From Paraflavisolibacter caeni (GTDB lineage Bacteria; Bacteroidota; Bacteroidia; Chitinophagales; Chitinophagaceae): 64,000 nt of DNA. The position numbers and the translations under genes were made by a program. Numbering within the stretch: position 1 is the stretch's first letter; every line of letters starts with the position of its first letter. The notes below the pieces were generated by a model that did not search any database, was not told the DNA's origin, and saw nothing but the letters and a program-made list of their open reading frames with translations. Positions 34,065 through 42,287 of the stretch are shown one piece after another. Where the stretch lies: positions 16,800-80,799 of the forward strand of contig NZ_JAOTIF010000029.1 in the NCBI RefSeq assembly GCF_025628885.1, given 5' to 3'.

Positions 34065-36692
34065 ATGAGAAGATTTCTTGTGTTAATTGTAATTGCTTTT
34101 TTCAGCCTTAATTCATTTAGCCAAATGCAAGGCCGCAATGGCCAACAGTTGAATGGACGTTTTTATGGTAGAGTGGTCGATGCCTCCAATAAAGGCGTTG
34201 ATGCAGCTTCTGTCATCCTCCTGCAGGTACGCATGGATAGTGCTACCCAACAAAGAAAAGAAACGACCATTGGTGGTATGCTTACAAAACCAAATGGAGA
34301 ATTCAGTATTGAGAATGTACCTGCTCGTGGCCGTTATTTATTAAGAATCACGGGTATCGGTTTCAAGCCACATGAACAACCTGTTGCATTTGAAAGGCCA
34401 AGTCAGTCTACTGGTGGACAAAACAATATGATGGCAGCTCTGGATAAGGATTTGGGCAACATCAAATTGCAAGTAGATGATAAGTTATTAAATAATGTAA
34501 CAGTTACAAGTTCGAAACCCCAATTGCAGTTGGGGATTGATCGTAAAATATTCAATGTAGAGCAAAACCTGGTTTCTGCTGGTGGATCAGCTATTGATGT
34601 GATGCGCAATGTGCCATCTGTTTCTGTAGACATTGATGGTAATATAAGCGTACGAAACAGCGCTCCTCAAATTTTTGTAGATGGTCGCCCCACTACAATG
34701 ACGCTGGAACAAATCCCTGCAGACGCCATAGAAAGCGTGGAAATCATTACAAACCCCTCAGCTAAATTCGACGCTTCTGGTGGCACCGCAGGTATACTGA
34801 ATATAATTTTAAAGAAAAACAAAAGAGTTGGATATAGCGGAAATGTTCGGGCAAGTGCAGATTCCAGAGGAAGGATTGGCGGTGGCGGAAATGTAAACCT
34901 ACGGCAGGGTAAGTTCAACACCTTCCTGAGTGCGAATATATTTCCCCGAAAATCAAAAAGCACAGGAACTACCGATCGTACAGAATTTTTTAAAAATGAC
35001 ATAACACAGAATGATTCAATTGTCCATTCTATCCAAAACGATAGATCACTTAATAAAGGGGTGTTTGGTTTTGGAAGAGCTGGCTTTGACTACTTTATCA
35101 ATAACCGTAATACCTTAACAGTAAGTGGCACTTATTCAGGAGGAAAAATGAGGCCCAACACAAATAGCGGTATCTCCTTTTCACACGAATATGATAATTG
35201 GGATTCGTTGTCCAATAATGATCGAACCTCCAATTCTAATAATGAATTTAAAAATTGGGGTGGTCAAATAAGTTTCAAACATAATTTCCCTAAATCAGGT
35301 CATGAATGGACAGCTGATGCGACTTACAATCAGGGGGAAAATAATAACGAAAACCTGATCAAGACAGATTATTATAGAACTGGAGATAAAATATTTGACA
35401 GAACTTACCAGCAACAGCAAATTGGAAACGGTATTAATGAAAACTTGGTTTTACAGAGTGATTATGTTAATCCCTTAAATGAAAATTCCAAGTTTGAGGC
35501 AGGTGTCCGTGCATCCATACGTTCAGTAAGTAGTACCAATAACTTTTATTCCATAAGTGAAGAAGGGATCAAATTACCAATAACACGTCAAAGCATTGCC
35601 TATGAAAGCAATGATAATGTTTATGCAGGATATATAAATTATGCAAGCCGCATAAAAAACTTTGGTTATCAGTTAGGCTTAAGGGCAGAAAATTCAGAAT
35701 ATAATGGTGATATAACAGATAAGGGACAATCCTTTAAGATCAAGTATGATATTAGCCTATTTCCAAGTGTTTTCCTCTCTCAAAAAGTCACAGACAATGA
35801 TGAACTGCAGTTTAACTACAGTAGAAGGATAAACCGCCCTAATTTCTGGCAGTTAATACCATTTACCGATTATGCTGATTCATTGAACATAAGTCGGGGT
35901 AATCCGAACTTAAAACCTGAGTTCACCAATTCTTTTGAGCTTTCATATTCAAAAAGCTTTAAAAACAGGGATAACTTTATAGCCTCTTTATATTTCAAGA
36001 ATACAAACGACCTTATTACTCGCTATATCAGTCAAGAATACGATACAGTGATAAACAGGAAAGTAATTGTATCATCTTATGTAAATGCTAATAGCAGCTA
36101 TGTTACAGGCCTGGAACTTACCTCTAGAAACAAGATTACAAAGTGGTGGGAACTAACCTCAAATGTCAATTTTTATACATCTAAAATTGATTTGAAAGAC
36201 GTAGCTGACCCTGATCAATTTCTTAGTTATTTTATAAAGTTGAACAATAACTTGAAGCTTCCTAAAAACTTTTCAATTCAGATTTCCGGAGATTATGATT
36301 CTAAACGCCTAACCGGAGGCAGCGGTGGTGGCGGAGGTGGAGGCCGTGGCGGGGGCGGCGGATTTGGAGGAGGAGGTTTTGGTGGTGGAGGTTCCACCGC
36401 GCAGGGTTATATACGTCCTCAATTTGATGTTGATGCAGCTATCCGTTATGATTTCCTAAAAGACAGGGCCGCATCTATTTCTTTGAGCATGAATGATGTA
36501 TTCAGAACCAGAAAGTTTGACAGTCATACCCAGTCGCTCTCCTTCACTCAAGATGTGTTCCGCCGGAGAGACCCTCAGATTCTGCGTCTTAACTTCAACT
36601 GGCGCTTTGGTAAGTTCGACGCAAACTTATTCAAACGTAAGAACAATCGTGAAGAAGGAGGAGACCAGGGATCAGAAGGAATGAACTTCTAA
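34065..36692 (+). CDS. TonB-dependent/outer-membrane beta-barrel receptor with poly-Gly loop
   Basis: An 875-residue outer-membrane protein: signal peptide (about 1-19, ending SFSQ), a carboxypeptidase-regulatory-like beta-sandwich (about 28-120), a plug-like domain (VTSSKPQLQLGIDRKIFNV to about 245, with PSVSVDIDGNISVRNSAPQI) and a C-terminal barrel (OMP_b-brl_3 type) ending in an amphipathic strand (LRLNFNWRFGKFD). Between barrel strands, residues about 750-777 form an almost pure glycine tract with a few Arg, Phe and Ser. No SusD partner is adjacent, so the ligand is not a typical Sus glycan; siderophore, peptide or protein export roles remain open. Monocistronic with its own terminator. 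Confidence 0.85.
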   Translation: MRRFLVLIVIAFFSLNSFSQMQGRNGQQLNGRFYGRVVDASNKGVDAASVILLQVRMDSATQQRKETTIGGMLTKPNGEFSIENVPARGRYLLRITGIGFKPHEQPVAFERPSQSTGGQNNMMAALDKDLGNIKLQVDDKLLNNVTVTSSKPQLQLGIDRKIFNVEQNLVSAGGSAIDVMRNVPSVSVDIDGNISVRNSAPQIFVDGRPTTMTLEQIPADAIESVEIITNPSAKFDASGGTAGILNIILKKNKRVGYSGNVRASADSRGRIGGGGNVNLRQGKFNTFLSANIFPRKSKSTGTTDRTEFFKNDITQNDSIVHSIQNDRSLNKGVFGFGRAGFDYFINNRNTLTVSGTYSGGKMRPNTNSGISFSHEYDNWDSLSNNDRTSNSNNEFKNWGGQISFKHNFPKSGHEWTADATYNQGENNNENLIKTDYYRTGDKIFDRTYQQQQIGNGINENLVLQSDYVNPLNENSKFEAGVRASIRSVSSTNNFYSISEEGIKLPITRQSIAYESNDNVYAGYINYASRIKNFGYQLGLRAENSEYNGDITDKGQSFKIKYDISLFPSVFLSQKVTDNDELQFNYSRRINRPNFWQLIPFTDYADSLNISRGNPNLKPEFTNSFELSYSKSFKNRDNFIASLYFKNTNDLITRYISQEYDTVINRKVIVSSYVNANSSYVTGLELTSRNKITKWWELTSNVNFYTSKIDLKDVADPDQFLSYFIKLNNNLKLPKNFSIQISGDYDSKRLTGGSGGGGGGGRGGGGGFGGGGFGGGGSTAQGYIRPQFDVDAAIRYDFLKDRAASISLSMNDVFRTRKFDSHTQSLSFTQDVFRRRDPQILRLNFNWRFGKFDANLFKRKNNREEGGDQGSEGMNF

Positions 36693-36722
36693 AATATAAA
36701 TAACATTAATTTTTTAATAACT

Positions 36723-36760
36723 AAAAAGGAGGGACTTTCTGTTGAAAGTCCCTCCTTTTT
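36723..36760 (+). terminator. terminator after the beta-barrel receptor
   Basis: A 17-bp perfect stem (36723-36739 with 36744-36760; core GGAGGGACTTTC) closed by the 4-nt loop TGTT. Five A and five T end the arms. It lies 30 bp after the stop codon. Confidence 0.9.
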
Positions 36761-36804
36761 ATCATTTTGTCATAATCGGCAACAATAAACCGGAAACTAT
36801 AAAC

Positions 36805-36812
36805 TATTTTTG
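36805..36812 (+). promoter_or_regulatory. candidate -7 box immediately before the oxidoreductase start
   Basis: TATTTTTG fits TAnnTTTG. Only 6 nt separate it from ATG 36819, so transcription would begin at or next to the start codon (leaderless mRNA). Confidence 0.4.
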
Positions 36813-36818
36813 TCATTT

Positions 36819-37811
36819 ATGTTCCGATTCGCACTAATTGGTTGTGGAAGAATTGCAATCCGTCACGCTGAAAACATCATTCGTGTTGGAAAACTTGTTG
36901 CCGTATGTGACATTGACGAAATGAAGGCAAACTCATTTGCCCAAACATACAATGCCCAAGCTTTCACGTCTATAACAGAACTTCTCCAATCAGGGATTGA
37001 AATAGATATAGTTGTAATCTGCACTCCCAATGGTTACCACGCCGAGCATTCCATCAAGGCATTAATGGCTGGCAAACATGTCCTTTGCGAAAAACCCATG
37101 TGTCTCAAAAAATCTGAAGCGCTGGATATTATTGAAGCTGAAAAGAAATATAATAGAAAGTTATTTGTTGTAAAGTCAATGCGTTTCAACCCATTGCTGC
37201 AAGAATTAAAAAGGCTTATCGCAAATGGAGATTTGGGCAATATTTATAGTTTTCAATTAAATTGTTTCTGGAATAGACCCAAAGAGTATTATCAAAATAG
37301 TTGGCATGGTAAGCGCTTTCCTGATGGAGGTACACTATTTACGCAGTTTAGTCACTACATCGACGCAATGCTCTGGCTTTTTGGTAGTTTGGAAAATGTG
37401 ACAGGCTTTACCACTAATGCAGCCCATAAAGATTCAATGGAATTTGAAGATACAGGCGTGGCTTCTCTCCTGCTTAATAATGGTATATTAGGTACGCTGA
37501 ATTGGTCTGTAAATACTTTTCAAAAAAACTTTGAAATTGGATTAACCGTTATTGCAGAAAGAGGAATTATAGCAATAGGTGGGGAATTTCTAAATCAATT
37601 AAAAAGCCTGAATTTACTTACAGACTTCCGGAATGATGCCTCAATGAAAGAAATAAATAGAAGAAACAATAGCCATCATGATCAGGTTTATGACAATTTA
37701 ATTTTATCGCTTGAAAATGATGATCACAAATTTACAAATACTTCTGATGGAATGAAAACGGTAGAAACAATCGAAACCATATACAGATCTATTTATAAAA
37801 TTGATTGTTAA
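36819..37811 (+). CDS. Gfo/Idh/MocA family sugar oxidoreductase
   Basis: A 330-residue NAD(P)-dependent oxidoreductase: Rossmann motif ALIGCGRIAIRHAENI at the N-terminus, the cofactor/substrate segment GKHVLCEKPM with the conserved EKP lysine, then the alpha/beta domain with GGTLFTQFSHYIDAMLWLFG containing the usual catalytic His of this family. ATG 36819 is preferred; a TTG at 36810 would add three residues. It heads a row with two glycosyltransferases, which suggests it modifies a nucleotide sugar (for example an amino-sugar or uronic-acid intermediate of the WbpB type) for a surface glycan. Confidence 0.88.
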   Translation: MFRFALIGCGRIAIRHAENIIRVGKLVAVCDIDEMKANSFAQTYNAQAFTSITELLQSGIEIDIVVICTPNGYHAEHSIKALMAGKHVLCEKPMCLKKSEALDIIEAEKKYNRKLFVVKSMRFNPLLQELKRLIANGDLGNIYSFQLNCFWNRPKEYYQNSWHGKRFPDGGTLFTQFSHYIDAMLWLFGSLENVTGFTTNAAHKDSMEFEDTGVASLLLNNGILGTLNWSVNTFQKNFEIGLTVIAERGIIAIGGEFLNQLKSLNLLTDFRNDASMKEINRRNNSHHDQVYDNLILSLENDDHKFTNTSDGMKTVETIETIYRSIYKIDC

Positions 37812-37816
37812 CAATC

Positions 37817-38908
37817 TTGAAGCATATTACTTTTACTGTTACAAACGATCTTTCATTTGATCAGCGCATGCAACGCATTTGCAATTCGCTGGCTTCCAAT
37901 GGTTACAGGATAACTTTGGTTGGTCGGAAACTTAAATCTTCTAAACCTCTTTGCCAGTCAAATTATAGTCAGAAAAGACTTTATTGTTTTTTTACAAAGG
38001 GTTTTTTATTTTATGCAGAGTACAATATCAGACTTTTTCTCTTCCTCCTATTCCAAAAAACAGATGCAATATGTGCAATTGATCTTGATACAATTCTTCC
38101 TTGTTTAATTACTTCTAAACTTAAAAACAAGAAACGTATTTATGATGCACATGAGTTATTTACAGAACTTAAAGAAGTAAGAACTAGACCTCATATATTT
38201 AAGATCTGGACCCTAGTAGAACGTATTTCTGTGCCACACTTTGATTATAGTTATACTGTAGGACAAGGCATAGCGAATGAATTTAATAGGCGATATAATA
38301 AGCATTTTGAAATAATTAGGAACATGCCTTTACTAAAGTCCTTACCCAAGGATATTCAAAGGAACGAGAAATTACTTTATCAGGGTGCTGTAAATGAGGG
38401 TAGATGTCTGGAAAAGTTAATACCAGCCATGCAATCTCTCGATTACAAATTGATTGTATGTGGGAGCGGTAATTTTATGAATCAATTGAAGGAACTTATT
38501 ATTAAATATAAAGTTGAAAATAAGATTGAATTAAAAGGGATGATTTTACCTAATGAACTATTTCATATAACCCAACAATGTGCATTAGGAATAAACTTGG
38601 TTGAGCGGGGAGGGTTAAACCAATATCTTTCTTTAGCAAATAAATTTTTTGATTATATACATGCAGGCATACCACAAATAACAATGAACTTTCCTGAATA
38701 TAGTTTTATCAATCAGCAGTTTGAAATAGCATTATTAATTGATGATGTAAATGAAGAAACAATTGTAACCAAGATTAATGGTCTTATGACAGATAAAGTT
38801 AAATGGAAGCAACTTCATGAGAACTGCCTGAAGGCACGTGAAATATTAAACTGGCAGGAGGAAGAAAAGAGGTTGTTATCGTTTTATAATAAAGTTTTTG
38901 ACAATTGA
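37817..38908 (+). CDS. glycosyltransferase (GT-B, family 4-like)
   Basis: A 364-residue GT-B glycosyltransferase. The N-terminus KHITFTVTNDLSFDQRMQRI matches the usual start of this Bacteroidota family, and the only initiation codons fitting it are TTG at 37817 (placing KHITF at residue 2) or TTG at 37805; the first ATG comes too late. The donor-binding half contains EKLLYQGAVNEGRCLEKLI, IELKGMILPNELF and GINLVERGG. It starts 6 bp after the oxidoreductase stop and its own TGA overlaps the start of the next gene. Codon choice looks more AT-rich here than in the housekeeping neighbours. Sugar and acceptor unknown. Confidence 0.8.
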   Translation: MKHITFTVTNDLSFDQRMQRICNSLASNGYRITLVGRKLKSSKPLCQSNYSQKRLYCFFTKGFLFYAEYNIRLFLFLLFQKTDAICAIDLDTILPCLITSKLKNKKRIYDAHELFTELKEVRTRPHIFKIWTLVERISVPHFDYSYTVGQGIANEFNRRYNKHFEIIRNMPLLKSLPKDIQRNEKLLYQGAVNEGRCLEKLIPAMQSLDYKLIVCGSGNFMNQLKELIIKYKVENKIELKGMILPNELFHITQQCALGINLVERGGLNQYLSLANKFFDYIHAGIPQITMNFPEYSFINQQFEIALLIDDVNEETIVTKINGLMTDKVKWKQLHENCLKAREILNWQEEEKRLLSFYNKVFDN

Positions 38909-40041
38909 GTAAGTTTCTTCATATAGTTTGCCTTGATGCCCCATCCCCACCAGACTATGGCGGAGCCATTGATATGTTTTATAAAATAAAGTCTTTGGCT
39001 GAAATAGGGATTAAGATTAAGCTGCATTATTTTCATTATAAAAAAGAGAGAAGTATTAATGGACTTGAGAAATACTGCAGCGAAATCACAGCTTACAAGA
39101 GAGAAACAAGTATTGCTGGTTTTGCATTAAATAAACCATATGTTATTGCTTCAAGAATAAATAAACAATTAATAAATAATTTAAATAGAGATAATCATCC
39201 GGTTTTATTAGAGGGCTTTCATTGTACTGGAATCATTCCATTTCTAAAAAAAGATAATAGAAAGATAATAATTAGGGTGCATAATGATGAAGCTGTTTAT
39301 TATCATTTCTTAGCAATTAGTGAAAGGAACTGGTTGCGTAAAGTATATTGCAAGATTGAGAGTAAGTTATTGTCAAAATATCAAGGAACACTGCCTAATT
39401 TTTGTACTTATGCATTTATATCTGAATTAGATAAAAAAAATATTTCAAGCAGAAATAAACTTCAATATACTCAATTTGTTCCCAGTTTTCTGCCCTGGCA
39501 AATAATTAAACCCTTGGAAGGAATTGGCTCCTATGGATTGTATCATGGAAACTTAACTGTTGCTGAAAATAAAGAATCCGTTATTTGGCTCATCGAGAAC
39601 GTCTTCTCTTATGTTAATTATCCATTTATAATTGCAGGGAAAAATGCTTCAAGAGCATTACAATCAAAAGTCAAACAGTTCTCAAACATTACAATTGTTG
39701 ATGATCCCTCAACAACTAAATTAGATGAACTAATAACTAACGCACATGTACATATACTTCCTTCATTAAATCAAACAGGTGTTAAACTAAAGTTGCTTAA
39801 TGCTCTTTTTAATGGCAGGTTTTGTATTACAAATGAAAGAGGAATAAAAGGTAGCGGACTTGAGAAAGCCTGTCTAATTGCTGAAGATGCCGATGAATAC
39901 ATTAAAATTATTAACACCCTAAAGCAGACTCCTTTTTCTCTGAGGGAGTCTGCTTTAAGGCAGGACTTGTTACAGCTCTATAATAATGATATAAATGCAA
40001 GGAAGATTATTGCAGAACTAGGCTATACTGGCATTATCTAA
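38905..40041 (+). CDS. glycosyltransferase (GT-B-like)
   Basis: A 378-residue probable glycosyltransferase. The N-terminal SPPDYGGAIDMFYKIKSLA is the acceptor-side glycine loop of GT4-type enzymes; later HVHILPSLNQTGVKLKLLNAL and EDADEYIKII correspond to the donor-binding region. The start is TTG 38905: its last two bases are the first two of the preceding gene's TGA (TTGA overlap), so translation is likely coupled by reinitiation. No usable ATG exists before codon 25. The 3' end overlaps the convergent ftsE-like gene by 24 bp. An unusual perfect inverted repeat lies within the gene (39920-39957). Confidence 0.72.
   Translation: MSKFLHIVCLDAPSPPDYGGAIDMFYKIKSLAEIGIKIKLHYFHYKKERSINGLEKYCSEITAYKRETSIAGFALNKPYVIASRINKQLINNLNRDNHPVLLEGFHCTGIIPFLKKDNRKIIIRVHNDEAVYYHFLAISERNWLRKVYCKIESKLLSKYQGTLPNFCTYAFISELDKKNISSRNKLQYTQFVPSFLPWQIIKPLEGIGSYGLYHGNLTVAENKESVIWLIENVFSYVNYPFIIAGKNASRALQSKVKQFSNITIVDDPSTTKLDELITNAHVHILPSLNQTGVKLKLLNALFNGRFCITNERGIKGSGLEKACLIAEDADEYIKIINTLKQTPFSLRESALRQDLLQLYNNDINARKIIAELGYTGII
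39920..39957. repeat. perfect 13-bp inverted repeat inside a coding region
   Basis: TAAAGCAGACTCC (39920-39932) and its exact complement (39945-39957) surround a 12-nt loop within the last glycosyltransferase gene, ending 84 bp before its stop. It would form a stable mRNA hairpin. There is no T-run after it. Confidence 0.7.
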
Positions 40042-40701
40042 AACTCTATTCTTTTCTGTCCGAACCATACGTGCGGGGAACTTTCTAATCACAATGTAAT
40101 CGTGCGTAGCCATTACTACTGCTGTACCGTAATCTCTCGAGATATGAAACAGTAATTGCATGATCTCATCTGAAGTTTCAGGATCCAGGTTTCCTGTAGG
40201 TTCATCAGCAAGAATGAGTTTTGGTGAATTCAGCAGTGCACGGGCTATATCAATACGTTGCTGTTCTCCCCCACTTAGCTCGAAGGGCATTTTAAAACCT
40301 TTTGATTTTAAGCCGACTTTATCGAGCACATCTGCAATTTTCTCATTCATCAACTTTTCATCTTTCCAGCCTGTGGCTTTCAGGACAAACTTCAGGTTTT
40401 CATTGACATTTCTGTCTGTTAATAATTGGAAATCCTGGAATACAACACCCAAAGTCCTTCTGAGAAAAGGAACAGTTTTCCAGGTTAACTGTCGCAGGTC
40501 AAATCCTGCTACTGTAGCTTGTCCTTCCTTCAAGGGCAGTTCTCCATATAAAGTTTTCAGAAGGCTAGATTTCCCTGTCCCTGTTTTACCAACCAGATAA
40601 ACAAATTCCCCTTTATTTACCGATAAGTTTACATCCTCTAAGATCAAATTATCACCTTGGTAAATCTTTGCATCCCTTATATTAATGATTGCGTCGTTCA
40701 T
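40018..40701 (-). CDS. ftsE: FtsE-like ABC transporter ATP-binding protein
   Basis: A 227-residue ATPase. Walker A is GKTGTGKS (38-45), the Q-loop VVFQDFQLL, signature [16 protein letters not shown], Walker [14 protein letters not shown] and the H-loop VVMATHD. The FQDFQLL Q-loop and the short one-domain form are characteristic of FtsE, which with FtsX controls cell-wall hydrolases at division. No ftsX is adjacent, as is common in Bacteroidota; a generic lipoprotein-release (LolD-type) ATPase is the main alternative. I use ATG 40701; an upstream TTG adds three residues. It follows purM by 23 bp. Confidence 0.85.
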   Translation of the reverse strand: MNDAIINIRDAKIYQGDNLILEDVNLSVNKGEFVYLVGKTGTGKSSLLKTLYGELPLKEGQATVAGFDLRQLTWKTVPFLRRTLGVVFQDFQLLTDRNVNENLKFVLKATGWKDEKLMNEKIADVLDKVGLKSKGFKMPFELSGGEQQRIDIARALLNSPKLILADEPTGNLDPETSDEIMQLLFHISRDYGTAVVMATHDYIVIRKFPARMVRTEKNRVLDNASIA

Positions 40702-40724
40702 TTTATTCAATTCTGAAAATGAAG

Positions 40725-41906
40725 TTAATACACGATTTCTTTCTGATTCGTAATAATTTTCAACTCTTTTTTCGGAGCCTCTTCAACCCGTCCAATTACC
40801 TGAGCCTCTATACCAAAATTATTTGAAATATTAATTAATTGGTCAGCCGTCTTTTCATCAGTATAGATTTCCAGCCTGCAACCCATATTAAATACCTGAT
40901 ACATCTCCCTATCGTCAGCTCCACTTGACTGCTGAATGATCTTAAATATCTCTGGAGCAGCAAAAAGGTTGTCTTTTACAATACGTACATTTTCCGGTAC
41001 ATATTTCATGCATTTGGTTTGGCCACCACCACTGCAATGAATCATTCCATTTACCGAATCAAAATGCTGTATTAAGATCTGTTTAACCAAGGGAGCAAAA
41101 GTCCGGGTTGGAGACAATAACAACTTTCCAACTAAGGTATTAAACGTCTGATTCCTATAATTAATTGCAACTTCATCTGTCATGTCGTAGGGGCCAATAT
41201 AGGCAACATCATCCTGCAACAGATTGTCCATTGATTCAGGATAGCCTGTTTTGTACTTTTTATTCAGTACATCATGGCGGGCACTGGTAAGACCATTGCT
41301 TGCAAGACCACTGTTGTACTCAGACTCGTAAACAGCCTTTCCATAACTACTGAAACCTACGATGACATTACCTGGCTTTATTTTCTCGTTGGTAATTACC
41401 TTGTTTTTGGGCCAACGTGCCGCCATTGTCCCATTTACTGCAATAGTACGCACCACATCACCAACGTCGGCTGTTTCACCGCCCATGAAAGTAATATTGA
41501 CATCATGGGAGCGCATTGTATCAAAAAACTCCTGTGTACCTTCTATAATAGCCTGCAGCACATCGCCTGGGATCAGGTTTTTATTACGGTCTATTGAAGA
41601 AGAAAAGAGCATTTTATCATAAATGCCTACACACAAAAGGTCGTCAGTGTTCATGACTATGGCGTCCTGAGCTATGCCTTTCCATACAGAAAGGTCACCG
41701 GTTTGACGCCAGAATAAATAGGCCAGTATACTTTTGGTACCTGCACCATCAGCATGCATTACATTAACCCAAGCATCATCCCCGCCCAATACATCTTCGT
41801 AGATCTTACAAAATGCTTTTGGAAACAGACCTTTATCAATGTTTTTTGTTGCAGCGTGAACTTCCTCTTTTTGTGCAGAAACCCCGCGTTTGGCGTATAA
41901 TGACAT
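40725..41906 (-). CDS. purM: phosphoribosylformylglycinamidine cyclo-ligase (AIR synthase)
   Basis: Step five of purine synthesis: ATP-dependent ring closure of FGAM to AIR. The 393-residue protein starts MSLYAKRGVSAQKEEVHAA, a form typical of Bacteroidota PurM, and has HADGAGTKSILAY, NTDDLLCVG, MGGETADVGDV and HCSGGGQTKC as nucleotide/substrate-binding segments. It is longer than E. coli PurM (345 residues). It heads a pair with the ftsE-like gene and is separated from other pur genes; purC is 8 kb away. Confidence 0.93.
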   Translation of the reverse strand: MSLYAKRGVSAQKEEVHAATKNIDKGLFPKAFCKIYEDVLGGDDAWVNVMHADGAGTKSILAYLFWRQTGDLSVWKGIAQDAIVMNTDDLLCVGIYDKMLFSSSIDRNKNLIPGDVLQAIIEGTQEFFDTMRSHDVNITFMGGETADVGDVVRTIAVNGTMAARWPKNKVITNEKIKPGNVIVGFSSYGKAVYESEYNSGLASNGLTSARHDVLNKKYKTGYPESMDNLLQDDVAYIGPYDMTDEVAINYRNQTFNTLVGKLLLSPTRTFAPLVKQILIQHFDSVNGMIHCSGGGQTKCMKYVPENVRIVKDNLFAAPEIFKIIQQSSGADDREMYQVFNMGCRLEIYTDEKTADQLINISNNFGIEAQVIGRVEEAPKKELKIITNQKEIVY

Positions 41907-41925
41907 TTTTGACCTTTTTAGGCTG

Positions 41926-41933
41926 CAAATCTA
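41926..41933 (-). promoter_or_regulatory. candidate -7 promoter box of purM
   Basis: TAGATTTG on the minus strand matches TAnnTTTG. The purM ATG is 19 bp downstream, which leaves a very short leader. The identical octamer stands before ribF on the other strand. Confidence 0.45.
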
Positions 41934-42272
41934 TGGGATGAAGATGGGAAATAGGAATTTGGATTGGGAATTAATAGGGTTGCAATGCCTTTACCTAGGC
42001 TTAGGTTCGAAGTAAGTATGGAGTTGGTATGGCGGAGCAATGAAGGATGCTTTGTGAGAAAGTAGCCAATAGCGATAATAAATGGCCATTTCCGGTAAAA
42101 GTGGGCAGAGATATGGGTGAGTTTGAAAAATTAAGGAAGAATGAGCTTTAATATTTACAGAATTATTGAGGATTGGCAGGAAAGGGTTATTTGCCTTAAT
42201 TAATATATATGTTGAGGATTAAAGCCAAGCCTCATTTCTGAGGTAGAATTCCTGATTCCAAGTTCCAACTCT
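41934..42272. other. purM/ribF divergent spacer
   Basis: A 381-bp space between divergent purM and ribF. It contains the two identical TAGATTTG boxes at its ends, the 11-bp array D (41992-42057) and a perfect 12-bp palindrome AAATGGCCATTT (42080-42091). The part from 42,100 to 42,270 shows nothing I can name. Confidence 0.6.
41992..42057. repeat. 11-bp repeat array D (6 units, relative of array A)
   Basis: Read on the minus strand the units include CCTTCATTGCT, CCGCCATACCA, ACTCCATACTT, ACTTCGAACCT and AAGCCTAGGTA. ACTCCATACTT differs by one base from ACTCCGTACTT of array A (32950-32960), and ACTTCGAACCT by two from ACTTCGATCAT (32994-33004). The array lies in inverse orientation to array A and next to the AAATGGCCATTT palindrome. 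Confidence 0.6.
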
Positions 42273-42280
42273 TAGATTTG
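42273..42280 (+). promoter_or_regulatory. candidate -7 promoter box of ribF
   Basis: TAGATTTG, exact match to TAnnTTTG, 7 nt before the ribF ATG at 42288. The expected transcription start falls on or beside the start codon. Confidence 0.5.
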
Positions 42281-42287
42281 CAGTCGT

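Noticed and set aside
34065..36692. The receptor as a SusC of a polysaccharide utilisation locus
   Set aside because: No SusD-like gene is adjacent and the barrel type is the shorter OMP_b-brl_3 form.
37805..40041. The glycosyltransferase row as part of a mobile element
   Set aside because: No transposase, integrase or terminal repeats flank it; AT-richness alone is not enough.
40160..40600. Antisense frame (146 codons) within the ftsE-like gene
   Set aside because: Shadow of conserved ABC ATPase motifs; serine-rich translation with no recognisable domain.
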